From positions 456,501 to 520,500 of the forward strand of contig CM067317.1 of assembly GCA_034231615.1 (NCBI GenBank): a stretch of 64,000 nucleotides of DNA. The letters run 5' to 3'. A program made the translations under genes and the position numbers. The notes below the pieces were generated by a model. That model saw nothing but the letters and a program-made list of their open reading frames with translations, was not told where the DNA came from and did not search any database. Each line of letters begins with the position of its first letter. The stretch's first letter is position 1. Of the stretch, positions 11,304-21,514 are shown piece by piece. This stretch comes from Meghimatium bilineatum. Lineage: Eukaryota > Mollusca > Gastropoda > Stylommatophora > Philomycidae.

Positions 11304-11465
11304 GTTGGACCCCATTAGTTACGTGTTTTGATCATTGTTTGGCTTTCAGTTCATTACTATTTATGTACTTGGACTTGCATGCCAAAAATAGCCAAGGCGA
11401 GTATATAAATAGTAACTAAATGAAAGTCAAACAATAATCAAAGCATGTAATGAATGGGGTCCAAC
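11304..11465. mobile_element. foldback (long-TIR) MITE
   Basis: The two halves are inverted copies of each other: the left arm starts GTTGGACCCCATTAGTTACG and continues through a TTTACTATTTATG-like phrase; the right arm ends TGAATGGGGTCCAAC. Arms are about 70 bp with scattered mismatches around a roughly 20-bp centre. There is no coding capacity. No clear target duplication was found, so the ends are approximate. Confidence 0.75.
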
Positions 11466-11479
11466 ATAATTTAGTGAAA

Positions 11480-12030
11480 AGGTTGTCTATACCACTGATC
11501 AGTCACGACCCACTTGCGTGTTTAAGTCACCAATGGTGATAATTTTGGGGGTCTCAAATAGGATTTTTTTCATGTCATCATAGAACTTCTGTTTCTGTTC
11601 ATCGGGGTTCATCATAGTTAGGGCTTACTCGCTAACGAATGTTGCATGCCACTTTGTAGAAAGTGGAAGACGAATATCATCAGCCGGTCACTAATGCCTT
11701 TGGAAGTCCAGCCATCTTTCTGGCTAGGATAGATTTAATTGCAAAGCCAGCTCCCACCTCACTTCTTATTTCTGCTAATCCAGAAGAAGGGTTATCCAGC
11801 GCCTTGCTCCACAAGTTGACCTTCCTCAGACAGTAGTGTCTCGCTGAGGGCAGCGATGTCAATTTTGTACCCTGCTAGCGTTTTCGCCACAAGTGCATTA
11901 CATCTTTCTGGCCGTGCGACCTCCATGATGCCCAGTAGGGTGTGGACATTCCATGTGCCAATCGTGAGTGGACTCAATTTTTTTAAACTTATTTTTTTAA
12001 ACAATTTAATTTTTCTTGTAGTTTTTACCA
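11480..12030 (-). mobile_element. LINE endonuclease (APE-type) fragment
   Basis: The minus strand encodes SPLTIGTWNVHTLLGIM (11980-11930), RPERCNALVAKTLAGYKIDI, AALSETLLSEEGQLVEQGAG (to about 11792), GAGFAIKSILARKMAGLPKA (about 11745-11690), and then the decayed KKILFETPKIITIGDLNTQV-like end near 11550. This is the order of an apurinic endonuclease domain of a non-LTR retrotransposon (TWN.RTL, LSET...E.G and GDLN motifs). Frameshifts occur near 11800 and 11650. Only the endonuclease part is present. Confidence 0.88.
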
Positions 12031-12036
12031 CTTTTT

Positions 12037-12290
12037 CTTCTTCTTCAGTGTTCATTCTCAAACTCCCACTGGATTTCTCTTGTAACAGGACAATCATCCT
12101 ACAAGATTTCCAGTTGAATGTTGTCCAGAGAATGGAAATGCGTTGTGTTGCCGTTTTATTTGAGCCAATGGCCCAACACATCCGTTTTTGGTGGGGTTTT
12201 CACCACAATAGGGATCCCTGCCAGCCACGGTATGCTGGCCTGGGTCATGGTGAGGCAAGAAATGTTTAGCGCACCTTTTCTAGCTCCTTC
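12037..12290 (-). mobile_element. diverged SINE-1-like copy abutting the LINE endonuclease
   Basis: It begins CTTCTTCTTCAGTGTTCATT (complement of the GAA tail) and contains TGCGTTGTGTTGC and CAACACATCCG, matching SINE-1 in order but diverged. Its tail runs directly into the endonuclease fragment, so the predicted N-terminus of that fragment is SINE sequence. Confidence 0.5.
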
Positions 12291-12299
12291 CCCTGACCA

Positions 12300-13599
12300 A
12301 GGAGTGAGCAGTGCGCAAATGGTTGCTGGACGAGGTGCCTCAAATCACTGGAGAATGATCACATGGTCTGAGCTGCCTACATGCAGACTTGTGACTTGAT
12401 GACAGTGCATCCACACCTGCCACTTTACTACTCACCAATCGACGCAGGACTTTTTTGTGATGATGAAAGCCATGGTTTGCGCGATGAAAACTGGATTAAA
12501 GTGTAGTAGATGTTGTCAGTGTACTACACATATGGTCTTAGTGGCACAACAACTAAGTTTGTCGGAGTGCAGTAGATGACCAGGGTACCTTACAGTTTCA
12601 CCGTGTTTATTGAAGCTAATTGAGTGACACCTTTCTGCCCAATGGCTCATGTTAGTCGAGCTCCATTGCACAGTCCGCGGCATCCAGATTTTACATGCTG
12701 AGTAGAACATGGGCGCATAGGCCCTACATCAGGAGCTATGGGCACATAGCCCATCAGCCGCCTTCACTGATTTTAAACGCTGAAGCGATTCCAGAGGTGT
12801 GGTTGTTGTTGCATGCATATGTTATATAATAAGCGGTTATGATAGACTAGATAGAAGAATAGCTGCAGGAGGTATAGTTAGAGGTTATTAGCACTTGAAG
12901 ACGTCCCTGCTCTGTCAAAGTGATCACTAAGGCTGTTAAACCAGACTTGATGTATCTTCCATATAGCCAATCCATATAGCTGCTGCGGCTTAGTACTTCA
13001 TCTCAACGGGCAGGTTGCTGTCATGGCACATACCTTTACCTAGTAGTAAGACCAGTTGTAGTTATATAATGGTATTTGGTCCACTGATAAAAATGCACAT
13101 GTCAACTATTGACCACTAATATATGAATGTCAACTCTATTATTGACCACCAATATATGAATGTGAAATGCTATTGACCACCAAAAGTGCAGCACAATCTT
13201 TCTCAAGTCATCAGTGATTCATACATGATTCTACATACATCCATTGAGGAAACAAATTAGATAATCAACATCTCTGAGTTTTGTCTGGATTGAGGACAAG
13301 AATACAAAGTAGAGGATCCACGGATACAATGAAATGAGACAAAATCTATCAACTCTCCAAGAAAGAAACATAAACATTCAAAGTTTGCATGTTTTAACTA
13401 GTGTCTGACATGTTAGGAGATACAAACATTCAAACAGTGTGTAAGTCTCATCTAGTGTCTGACGTGTTAGGAGACACATTCAATTGTTTGACAGGACAAG
13501 CATTAGCAATTGATTCCATTGCTAACATCAGTACAAATGAAAACATCATTCAGTATAATAAGTTGTTTAATGTGTACACAAACAGCAGACAAATCTCTA
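12300..13599. other. unassigned region with minor direct repeats
   Basis: No gene is supported. Short direct repeats occur: a GACCACYAATATATGAATGT phrase at about 13110-13180, and a CTAGTGTCTGACRTGTTAGG phrase twice between 13399 and 13475. Confidence 0.5.
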
Positions 13600-15012
13600 G
13601 CTAATCAATTATCTTCCCTGTAATATTGTGACATATCTCTAGTTAATCAATTATCTTCCCTGTGATATTGTGACATATCTCTAGCTAATGCATTATCTTC
13701 CCTGTGATATTGTGACATATCTCTAACTAATGAATTATCTTTCCTATATTGTGACATATCTCTAGCAAATCAATTATCTTCCTTGTAATATTGTGACATA
13801 TCTCTAGCTCATCAATTATCTTCCCTGTAATATTGTGACATATCTCTATCTAATCAATTATCTTCCCTGTAATATTGTGACATCTCTAGCTGATCAATTA
13901 TCTTCGATGTAATATTGTGACATATCTCTATCTAATCAATTATCTTCCCTGTAATATTGTGACATCTCTATCTAATCAATTATCTTTCCTATATTGTGAC
14001 ATCTCTAGCTCATCAATTATCTTCCCTGTAATATTGTGACATATTTCTAGCTAATCAATTATCTTCCCTGTAATATTGTGACATCTCTAGCTGATCAATT
14101 ATCTTCGATGTAATATTGTGACACATCTCTAGCTCATCAATTATCTTCGATGTAATATTGTGACATCTCTATCTAATCAATTATCTTCCCTGTGATATTG
14201 TGACATATCTCTAGCTAATGCATTATCTTCCCTGTAATATTGTGACATATCTCTAATCAATTATCTTCCCTGTAATATTGTGACATCTCTAGCTCATCAA
14301 TTATCTTCCCAGTAATATTGTGACATATTTCTAGCTAATCAATTATCTTCCCTGTAATATTGTGACATCTCTAGCTGATCAATTATCTTCCCTGTAATAT
14401 TGTGACATATCTCTAGCTCATCAATTATCTTCCCTGTAATATTGTGACATCTCTAGCTGATCAATTATCTTCCCTGTAATATTGTGACATCTCTAGCTGA
14501 TCAATTATCTTCCCTGTAATATTGTGACATCTCTATCTAATCAATTATCTTCCCTGTAATATTGTGACACATCTCTAGCTAATCAATTATCTTCCCTGTA
14601 ATATTGTGACATCTCTAGCTGATCAATTCTTCCCTGTAATATTGTGACATCTCTAGCTGATCAATTATCTTCCCTGTGATATTGTGACATATCTCTAGCT
14701 CATCAATTATCTTTCCTGTAATATTGTGACATCTCTAGCTGATCAATTATCTTCCCTGTAATATTGTGACATCTCTATCTAATCAATTATCTTCCCTGTA
14801 ATATTGTGACACATCTCTAGCTAATCAATTATCTTCCCTGTAATATTGTGACATCTCTAGCTGATCAATTCTTCCCTGTAATATTGTGACATCTCTAGCT
14901 GATCAATTATCTTCCCTGTGATATTGTGACATATCTCTAGCTCATCAATTATCTTTCCTGTGATAGTCACATTTATCTTAGCTGATAAATTATCTTCCCT
15001 GTAATATTGTGA
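13600..15012. repeat. minisatellite B, about 38-42 bp unit
   Basis: About 35 units of the form CTAGCTAATCAATTATCTTC plus CCTGTAATATTGTGACATAT, varying at the TAGCTGATC/TAGCTCATC/TATCTAATC position and with small deletions. The array is cut at 15012 by a Penelope-like element and a remnant unit reappears at 17943. Confidence 0.97.
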
Positions 15013-15183
15013 TCTACAGTACACATACCAATGTGAATGTCCAAATCTTTACTGTCAGTTTTCTGTTGTTTCAATTTTTGTCTTGATAAAGGCCTTTTGG
15101 TCAAAAATTCGATTTGTGCGTTATGTGTGTCTTTAGTGATTAGCAAATCTTCATTATCCTATTCCTGGACGTACCTGTTGGAT
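15013..15183 (+). repeat. left pseudo-LTR of the PLE
   Basis: It starts TCTACAGTACACATACC and contains TTGATAAAGGCCTTTTGGTC and CTATTCCTGGACGTACCTGT. The same features occur in the same order at 17773-17942. Confidence 0.88.
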
Positions 15184-16199
15184 TTCAGTTTTGCTCAGTA
15201 AGTACATAGTATTGATCTTCCGCCATTTTTCTACTAGAACCTCGTCCTTCGTACATTGTGTTATTCGCATCCCGGATCTATGTCCTGCACTCTCGTGTTT
15301 TGATCCTTCAACCCCTCTGCCTTTTTCTGCATTCAGTATTTCACTGCTCTTTCCATGTTCTGTTATCTTCATCTGTTTCTTCCACCATATCATGCAGTCA
15401 CTGCAACAACAACTTTATGCAGTACTACACCATTGTGTCATCAGTCTTCTCCCTATGAATAGAGTTGCCTTATGGCTACCAATTATGCCTTGACTACTTA
15501 TCGTAAAACCAAATATTTTTCTCATAGACGTTTTATTATATGTCATCGTTTGCATATTATTCCCAAAGGCTTCGCCTCCAACTTTCGCAGATAAGATGTC
15601 CCCTTGTGAGCAAAGTATGCATATTGTCGCTACTAACTACTCCCGCCTTATATCTTGAGCTTGACTCGCCTACATCTGAACTTTTCAATTGTCTTCAGTA
15701 CCTTACCTATGACAACTCTCTTCTTTTCTCTATCATTATCCACCCTCAACAGACAACTGTATGACTTCATGTGTACCAAGCATAACCATAAACTCAATCT
15801 TCTTCCTCTGCTGACTCTGGACCTCAGAACCATTCTAACACTCAGGTTGTTTGCATCCCTCCTGACTTGGAAATTTCTGACGGTGAGATTTCTACCCCCA
15901 ACAAGAGACTTCAGTTTATATTCCTCAGCCCCACATATGACCACTACACTCTTATGCTGGGCGTTCATCAATTCCATCACCGCTTGTGCCTACGGTTCCA
16001 TTTCAAGGACAGTGAATCGTCGGAACAGTCCAATGACATATTCTCTCAGTATACTTCTCACAAACATAGCTGGACTCCTTAAGACTGGTGCATCCCGGGC
16101 CGCCACATACATGACACCAAACGTCTTCAGTTCACCCGCATCAGGCACACCAACATCTCTCCGGCTGAGTACCGTGATCTTCAGCAATTTCACAGCCCT

Positions 16200-17640
16200 A
16201 AGTCACGTGATCAAGCCAGCTGACAGGGGGGTGGGGGCGCTGTTGATGCCCTGTCCATCTTTGCCTCTATTTCACTGTCCCCTGCTCACACATATCATCT
16301 CTTTCTGCTGGATCTTTGCTCCCTTTACACCTCCATACCACACTCAGAAGGGTCTCAAGGCCATGAAGTTTTCCTCGACCAGCTACCTCACCCCTCTGTG
16401 TCTACATGTACCCTCATCTGTCTTGCAGAACTCGTGCTTACTCTAAATTTCTTTGAGAAGGTGGTCATGGGCACTAAGATGGAGCCTAGCTATGCCTGCT
16501 TGTTCATGGGTCACCTTGAACACTAGGTAGGGGAATTCTAGGGGGGGGGGGGGGCGCCTTTCCCATCGATGTTCCATAGGTATATTGATGATGGGATCAG
16601 CATCACTGACATGTGTGAGGCTGACCTGGCACACTTCATAAAATTCATTGACAATTTTCACCCGGCCATCAATGTTCACATTGGAGATCGCCACCTACCA
16701 TGTTAACTGCCTGGACATATCCAACACTACAAACCGAATGATGCCCATAGTTTTCTTTAGTACACCTCTTCAAATTTCTGTCAGGATTCCCTTCCATTCT
16801 CCAAACTTACATTTCTACAGCACTTGTGTAGTTGCGAGGATGACTTACTCGAGAAAGCCTACGAGATGACAATGTTTCTTACGCTGTCACCTATACCCTG
16901 AGTCCTCAGGTTGCCCTTCTTCAAGTGTGCAGTCTCTCCATCAGGACACCCTCTTGAAAACCCAGAAGTCGTTCTCTTCTGACAGGGTGAAGCTTGTCCT
17001 CACTTTCCACACCCACAGCGCTGCAGTTCACCATGTCATGCTTTGTCACCTTCCCCAGTCTGATCTCGAGATGCAGGAAGTGGTCTGTGACCTCCTCTTG
17101 TTGCTTACAGACGTGGCAAGAACCTCAGGGATCTACTGGTCCGGAGTTACCTCCAGCCTGACATTCCTAATCTTTTCAGCACCATCAGCTGCAAATGTAA
17201 CACCTGTGACTATGTCACCCAGACCCAGTCTGTCACAGTCCCTAAAGCCACCTTCACCATTGAGGAGAGCTTCACATGTGTGTCCTGCAACATCATCTAT
17301 GCCATCATATCCTGTAGACAGCGCTGGCTTTAGACTTGATAAGGCCCTAAGCTATTTGAGATATGGGGCCCTTTATAAGTCCAGATATTATATATGTCAG
17401 TGACAAATATGATTTTTTTGGGGCCCCCAAGCTATAGCTTGTTTAGCTTATACGTAAATCCTGCACTACCTGTAGACATCCACTTCCATGGCATGGGCCA
17501 TCAGGGTGCCCAGGACATTCAGGTTATGGACATTAAATCATGCTTCTCTGACAACCAAACCAATCTTTTGTTTGAGAACGGCTACATTTACCAATATGGC
17601 ACTCTTAAACCCTATGACATCAATGATCGCGTGTCTCATG
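16200..17640 (+). pseudogene. PLE reverse transcriptase-GIY-YIG protein, decayed
   Basis: Plus-strand motifs in order, in shifting frames: HVIKPADRG (about 16208; PLE consensus IKPADKGG), PSYACLFMGHLE (about 16482), RYIDDG (about 16578; the Y.DD RT catalytic box), FIKFIDNFHPAINVHIG (about 16640), SDRVKLVLTFHTH (about 16978), KNLRDLLVRSYLQPDIP (about 17118), the cysteine linker CKCNTCDYV (about 17190), TFTIEESFTCVSCNIIYAI (about 17250; start of GIY-YIG), and after the MITE LLFENGYIYQYGTLKPYDIN (about 17565; end of the nuclease domain, family 'E..LI.ELGTLKPYG.N'). Stops and frameshifts show it is inactive. Confidence 0.9.
17319..17468. mobile_element. hAT-like MITE (150 bp) inside the PLE nuclease domain
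   Basis: It starts CAGCGCTGGCTTTAGA; the right end read inverted is TAGTGCAGGATTTACG (imperfect inverted repeat). An 8-bp duplication CCTGTAGA lies at 17311-17318 and 17469-17476. The insertion splits the GIY-YIG domain exactly where its coding similarity breaks. Confidence 0.85.
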
Positions 17641-17772
17641 GATGATTCTAGTTGTTCCATAGTTTCTGTTTGTTTCATATGTATGTAGTCATTTTTGTAT
17701 TTTCCTTGTCCGGTGTCGTTTCACTTCTTCCGATCTTTCCTTGTCCTGTGTCGTTTCACTTCTTCCGATCAA

Positions 17773-17942
17773 TCTACATTACACATGCCCGATGTGAACG
17801 TCCATATCCTTACTCTCCCTTTTCTGTTGTGTCTCAATTGTTTTAATTTTTTGTCTTGATAAAGGTCTTTTGGTCAAAATGTTGATTTGTGTGTTATTAT
17901 GTAGCAAAACTTCATTACTCTATTCCTGGATTTACCTGTTGG
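17773..17942 (+). repeat. right pseudo-LTR of the PLE
   Basis: It begins TCTACATTACACATGCC and contains TTGATAAAGGTCTTTTGGTC and CTATTCCTGGATTTACCTGT, matching the left copy along its whole length. Confidence 0.88.
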
Positions 17943-17990
17943 ATATTGAGAGATATCTCTAGCTGATCAATTATCTTCCCTGTGATATGG
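17943..17990. repeat. remnant unit of minisatellite B beyond the PLE
   Basis: One unit (ATATCTCTAGCTGATCAATT...CCTGTGATAT) follows the PLE, showing that the array originally continued and was split by the insertion. Confidence 0.93.
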
Positions 17991-18024
17991 ATGTATTATC
18001 TGTATAATAAGACACGTTAACTTA

Positions 18025-18168
18025 TCACAATAGAAATAAAAAGATAAAACAAACTGACAAAATTATGCCAAGAATGAAAGCAAGAAATGCATTAAAAACA
18101 AGCTGCCATTTTAGAGCACAAATTCCATACAGGGTTTCATCGACAACAGGAATATCCACAGATTTGTT
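18025..18168 (-). other. in-frame extension beyond the USP stop codon with a hydrophobic helix
   Basis: Immediately after the TAG (18169-18171) the same frame stays open for 47 codons, then ends at TGA (18025-18027) followed directly by TAA. The predicted tail begins NKSVDIPVVDETLYGICALK and ends in a continuous hydrophobic stretch, LVFNAFLAFILGIILSVCFI plus FLFLL, long enough for one membrane helix. T-rich 3'UTR can give such a translation by chance. Otherwise this would be a readthrough isoform or the tail of an ancestral protein shortened by a nonsense mutation. Confidence 0.45.
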
Positions 18169-19233
18169 CTAACTACAAGTCGTAGTCCTTCGATAAAATA
18201 AAATATAAGCATTCTGTCGAATTTCTTCATGGTTTAACTGATATTCCATATTGACTTCAAGCACGTTCTGATCATCCATACGATACCATTTACCCCTGTC
18301 CAGACAATAGCTTACATAATGACCATGTGATGTACTGTCACCACCAAGGTGAAGGCACACCCCATAAAGCTCATAAACATATCCTGTATTTGGAGCAGTC
18401 ATATCACTTCGCTGCATGACAGTGTCGTAAATTACATGTCGTAAATTGAAGTCACGTAGACGTATGCTAACAGATGTATTCATTTTAGTCGCTGACCTAG
18501 TAACATGATCATACCTGAACCTCATCAACTGAATAATCAAACACTCTGGAAGCTGACGGAGTAGACAACGGCGCTCAACCTTCCACTGTCTTGGTGAAGC
18601 TAAGTTGTCTCTAAGAACTGGAGTCGATGTTCTAAATGTATTATCAAGGAATCCACTATCATTGACAAGGTTGTCTCTCATGAAAGACTGTGGCGCGGGT
18701 GATATTGAATATGTCTGGGAGATGAAAGGAGCTGCTGTACGGGAGGAAACTGCTTGTAATGGGATTGTGGCTGGATGAATTGGTGATGGCAGGTAAGGAG
18801 ATTCTTGCGCTAGTTGAAAATTATTCAATGCAACAGGGACGGTACCGACACGCCTGAGAGCTCTGTGTCTGGGAACATAAGAGTTGTGCCTTGTTGGTTG
18901 CTGTTCACTTTTGACACCAAAGTGTTCTGGACTATTAGTTGAGAGTTCAACCAGGCTCTCAATGTTACAGAATCTGGTAAAACAGTCATCCAACATGACC
19001 AGGCCTGAGAAATTACCTGCATCTCCAATTGGTACAGGGAGAACATTGAAAGTTTGCAAATTAACAGAAATGCCACCATGGTTAACACCATAGTATGCTT
19101 CCACAAGTTGACCCGTGAATAAACTATCAATGACTGTGTCATTCGCTTGCTTGTAGACAAGCCACTCTAGATCTGACAATCTTTGAATAGCTTCTGCATA
19201 TGATTCATTTTCCAGACCATTAGCTGCAGCAAT
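18169..19233 (-). CDS. ubiquitin-specific protease, last coding exon (His box)
   Basis: C-terminal half of a peptidase C19 (USP) catalytic domain, which cleaves ubiquitin from proteins. The exon opens after a good acceptor (ATTCATCCTCAG at 19234-19245) in phase 0, matching the donor at 25283, and ends with TAG at 18169-18171. It encodes 354 residues. Visible motifs: SLFTGQLVEAYYGVNHGGIS (the usual 'F.G.L.S...C..C' strand, but with the CxxC lost), LLRQLPECLIIQLMRFRYD (USP 'LP..LII.LKRF'), and the His box GHYVSYCLDRGKWYRMDDQ, with the catalytic His codon at 18319-18321 and the Asp of MDDQN. A Ser/Pro-rich region of about 130 residues (about residues 110-235 of this exon) interrupts the domain and is probably a disordered insertion loop. 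Both halves of the zinc-binding cysteines appear missing, as in several diverged USPs. I cannot assign a specific USP number. Confidence 0.92.
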   Translation of the reverse strand: MAAANGLENESYAEAIQRLSDLEWLVYKQANDTVIDSLFTGQLVEAYYGVNHGGISVNLQTFNVLPVPIGDAGNFSGLVMLDDCFTRFCNIESLVELSTNSPEHFGVKSEQQPTRHNSYVPRHRALRRVGTVPVALNNFQLAQESPYLPSPIHPATIPLQAVSSRTAAPFISQTYSISPAPQSFMRDNLVNDSGFLDNTFRTSTPVLRDNLASPRQWKVERRCLLRQLPECLIIQLMRFRYDHVTRSATKMNTSVSIRLRDFNLRHVIYDTVMQRSDMTAPNTGYVYELYGVCLHLGGDSTSHGHYVSYCLDRGKWYRMDDQNVLEVNMEYQLNHEEIRQNAYILFYRRTTTCS

Positions 19234-19299
19234 CTGAGGATGAATAACAATTTCAATTAATAGCATGATAAGTAACTATCTATTGTCTATTCTTTCCCC

Positions 19300-19560
19300 A
19301 GGTGGTTTGTTACTCGCTCTTGCTTGTTTTACAAGGCCAGATGTGTCGCCTCAACTGTACTATGACTGTATTTGTTCAAGATGTTTCTATCCATCTTTTT
19401 CGTGGTCTTCCTCTGGTTTTGTACCCTGATTTGATTATATGCCAGTACAGGCAACTTGTGATGCATTCTCATAATGTGGCCAAACCACTTGGTCTGTTGC
19501 CTTTCTAAGTATTGTGTGTTAGGTTTTATACCTATTCTTTCCCAGATGTCTTAATTTCGT
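19300..19560 (-). mobile_element. LINE 3' coding fragment
   Basis: The minus strand encodes WERIGIKPNTQYLERQQTKW, then FGHIMRMHHKLPVLAYNQIR, then a decayed RKTTKKMDRNILNKYSHST and VEATHLALKNKQE. It is the same family as 45690-46060 and represents the ORF2 C-terminus. It sits in the USP intron, same strand as the gene. Confidence 0.8.
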
Positions 19561-19630
19561 AATCTATTACACCTTTATCATCAATGATAAAGGTGGGTAG
19601 GTAAACGCAGCAACCATTAGGTGGGGTGGC

Positions 19631-19912
19631 CGCCCGTGGGTTGTCGGGGCCCGAAAGGGGAGCAAAGAATAGCAACACTGTTTACCTTCCACGCATGTTG
19701 TAAAAGGCGACTAAGGAGGTTATGGGATGGAGTTGGCTGTCCCATCCCATATAGGGTCAGTGACCCAAAGCCATGCTGAAGTCGGATGTGTCAGGCCGAA
19801 AGGCGCAGATATCGCAGCAATGCTGTAAACCATGACACAACGCATTCCGTTCTCCGGACTACATCCTGCTGATCTGCAGGAGTTTGAGAACGAACACAGA
19901 AGAAGAAGAAGA
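19631..19912 (+). mobile_element. SINE-1, full-length copy with 12-bp target duplication
   Basis: A 282-bp non-coding element beginning CGCCCGTGGGTTGTCGGGGC and ending TTTGAGAACGAACACAGAAG plus further GAA units. It is flanked by AGGTGGGGTGGC at 19619-19630 and 19913-19924 (12/12 match). The tail resembles the 3' end of LINE family B (GAACGCAGAAGAAGAAG), suggesting it is mobilised by that LINE. It is in the USP intron, antisense to the gene. Confidence 0.92.
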
Positions 19913-20102
19913 AGGTGGGGTGGCAAGTTCTCTTTCTTGTTTTCTTGACCTCCCCTAACTCATGAGTCACATATTAATTTACAGCTGAGTTGACTGGCCG
20001 TGTCTAGTGAGAAACTACAGCCCAGATTTTTTGTCCGGGCGTGGTTTCTAACATAGCACGCTGTAACCCAGTGATAGCAAGCAAGCTGAATATCAACTAG
20101 AC

Positions 20103-20145
20103 TACGGTGCTCATCAATGATAAGGTAATTTAAAACTATCATGTT
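20103..20145. repeat. isolated unit of minisatellite C
   Basis: ATCAATGATAAGGTAATTTA followed by AAACTATCAT is a unit of the array that starts 1.37 kb downstream at 21515. The 20146-21514 segment therefore lies between two parts of the array. Confidence 0.8.
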
Positions 20146-20235
20146 GTGGCCTTGTTTGCCTTTAGGCGTCAGGAGTAGAAGTTATCTGGAAATGGCCTTC
20201 TTGTGTGCTGTTTGTAAGCTTGTTCCAGTGGTCTC

Positions 20236-20440
20236 ATTCTTCTTCTTCTTCTGCATTCCCTCTCTGATAACTACCACAAAAAATTGTGTGATTTCCACCT
20301 GGGAGCGTGAAGTACGTTGTACTGTTAGTTCCACAATAGAACTGTGTTATTTGCACCTCAGTTGGCTCACACTGTGGCCCAGACATCCGAGGTCCAGTAC
20401 CTCCAGTTTTCATCATGCCTTTAATTCAGGTAGTGGGCTT
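20236..20440 (-). mobile_element. SINE-2 copy, minus orientation
   Basis: It starts with the complement of a GAA tail (CTTCTTCTTCTTCTGC) and shares GGGAGCGTGAAGTACGTTGT and ATCCGAGGTCCAG with the cleanly delimited copy at 32032-32231. The right end is approximate. Confidence 0.8.
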
Positions 20441-21514
20441 CTCTAGTCTATGACAGCCTGCATGCCGACAGGCTCGGTTGTGTATTAGACTCTTCGCTGA
20501 GACGATTGTCGTTCATGTTTATCTTGTACGAGGCGTTCCACAGCCAGTGAATTTGCCTCCCGTAAGTAAACATATTGTGCAATCAAGTACTGAGCATTTT
20601 CTTATCTTCGAGCATGATTCTGGTTTAGGAGGAACTCAATTGAAGAGTTGGACCCGGGCTCTTTTGCCTTCTTAGCTGAAGTGTCATTCCCAGACATCAT
20701 GAATCCCTCATCCAAGTCTGAGTCTCACCCCATGTTTTGGAGCACTAGGGACTTGAAGCGTGTTCTCAAGCTGAACAATTTTGTCCTATTTGTGCTTCAG
20801 CCCATAGGTTACTGAACCATTTCTCTCAGCGAGCGTGTTTCTGTTATAGGAAAAACTAGACAGTAGATTTGGGCTGGTCTGACTTCTTGGCTGAGAGACC
20901 ACAGTTAGGTCTCTGCCCGTAAGGAGCACAGGTAACTCGAAGCTTGTCTCGAGCTATCAGAACTTTAAGTTTCTGTTTTCTTGAAACGTTGTCCCTTTCT
21001 ATTTGCACATTGGCTGCCCTCTGGCATTGTGATGCACTCTCTTGTACTCAGTATGTTATCTTTTAGATTCTCTCTATGTATCTGGCTGTTTCGTGTCAAT
21101 TGTATTGGCCGTTCATCCAATGCTCAGACCGGACTGTCTTGTGTCACGTTATGTTGACAATGACGCTGTATGTGTTGGCATAAAGGTGTCGGAGATATTG
21201 TTTGTCTATGCAGTCAAATCTTATTCCATCTGCTGCCTCCACATTCATGGACACAATCCCACAAGTGTTTGCCAGAAGAAGTACAAGCCGCGTACTTGTT
21301 TCCAGGGTGCACCACGATGAGGTAATTTTGGTATCTTGGTTATCTACTAACCCTGGGTCCACTGAGAGCAATGCGGTACCCTGTGAACCCCCATGGACTA
21401 TAATTTATGTTATCCATCTTTAACATGGTCTAGCTCTGGCTTTTTAGCCATGGTGTTTATGTATCATGGCCATCAGTGGCAACATGTTATAAGAGACAGC
21501 ATGCAACAGCTTAT
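20441..21514. other. unassigned segment splitting minisatellite C
   Basis: Mixed-composition sequence with several short ORFs (for example 21202-21423 plus, 21144-21371 minus) but no family motif that I recognise and no terminal repeats. It may be an old insertion in the array. Confidence 0.45.

Larger units (their letters stand above)
15013..17942 (+). mobile_element. Penelope-like element with pseudo-LTRs inserted in minisatellite B
   Basis: The body is flanked by two direct copies of the element end (15013-15183 and 17773-17942). The insertion is bounded by ATATTGTGA (15004-15012) and ATATTGAGA (17943-17951), where the second copy rejoins the host minisatellite. Pseudo-LTRs formed from tandem partial copies are characteristic of PLEs. 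The body carries a degraded RT plus GIY-YIG ORF and a nested 150-bp MITE at 17319-17468. Confidence 0.9.

Noticed and set aside
15655-16446. 263-codon plus-strand ORF as a host gene
   Set aside because: It lies in the Penelope-like element and contains the HVIKPADRG RT motif in a broken frame; it is part of the decayed PLE ORF.
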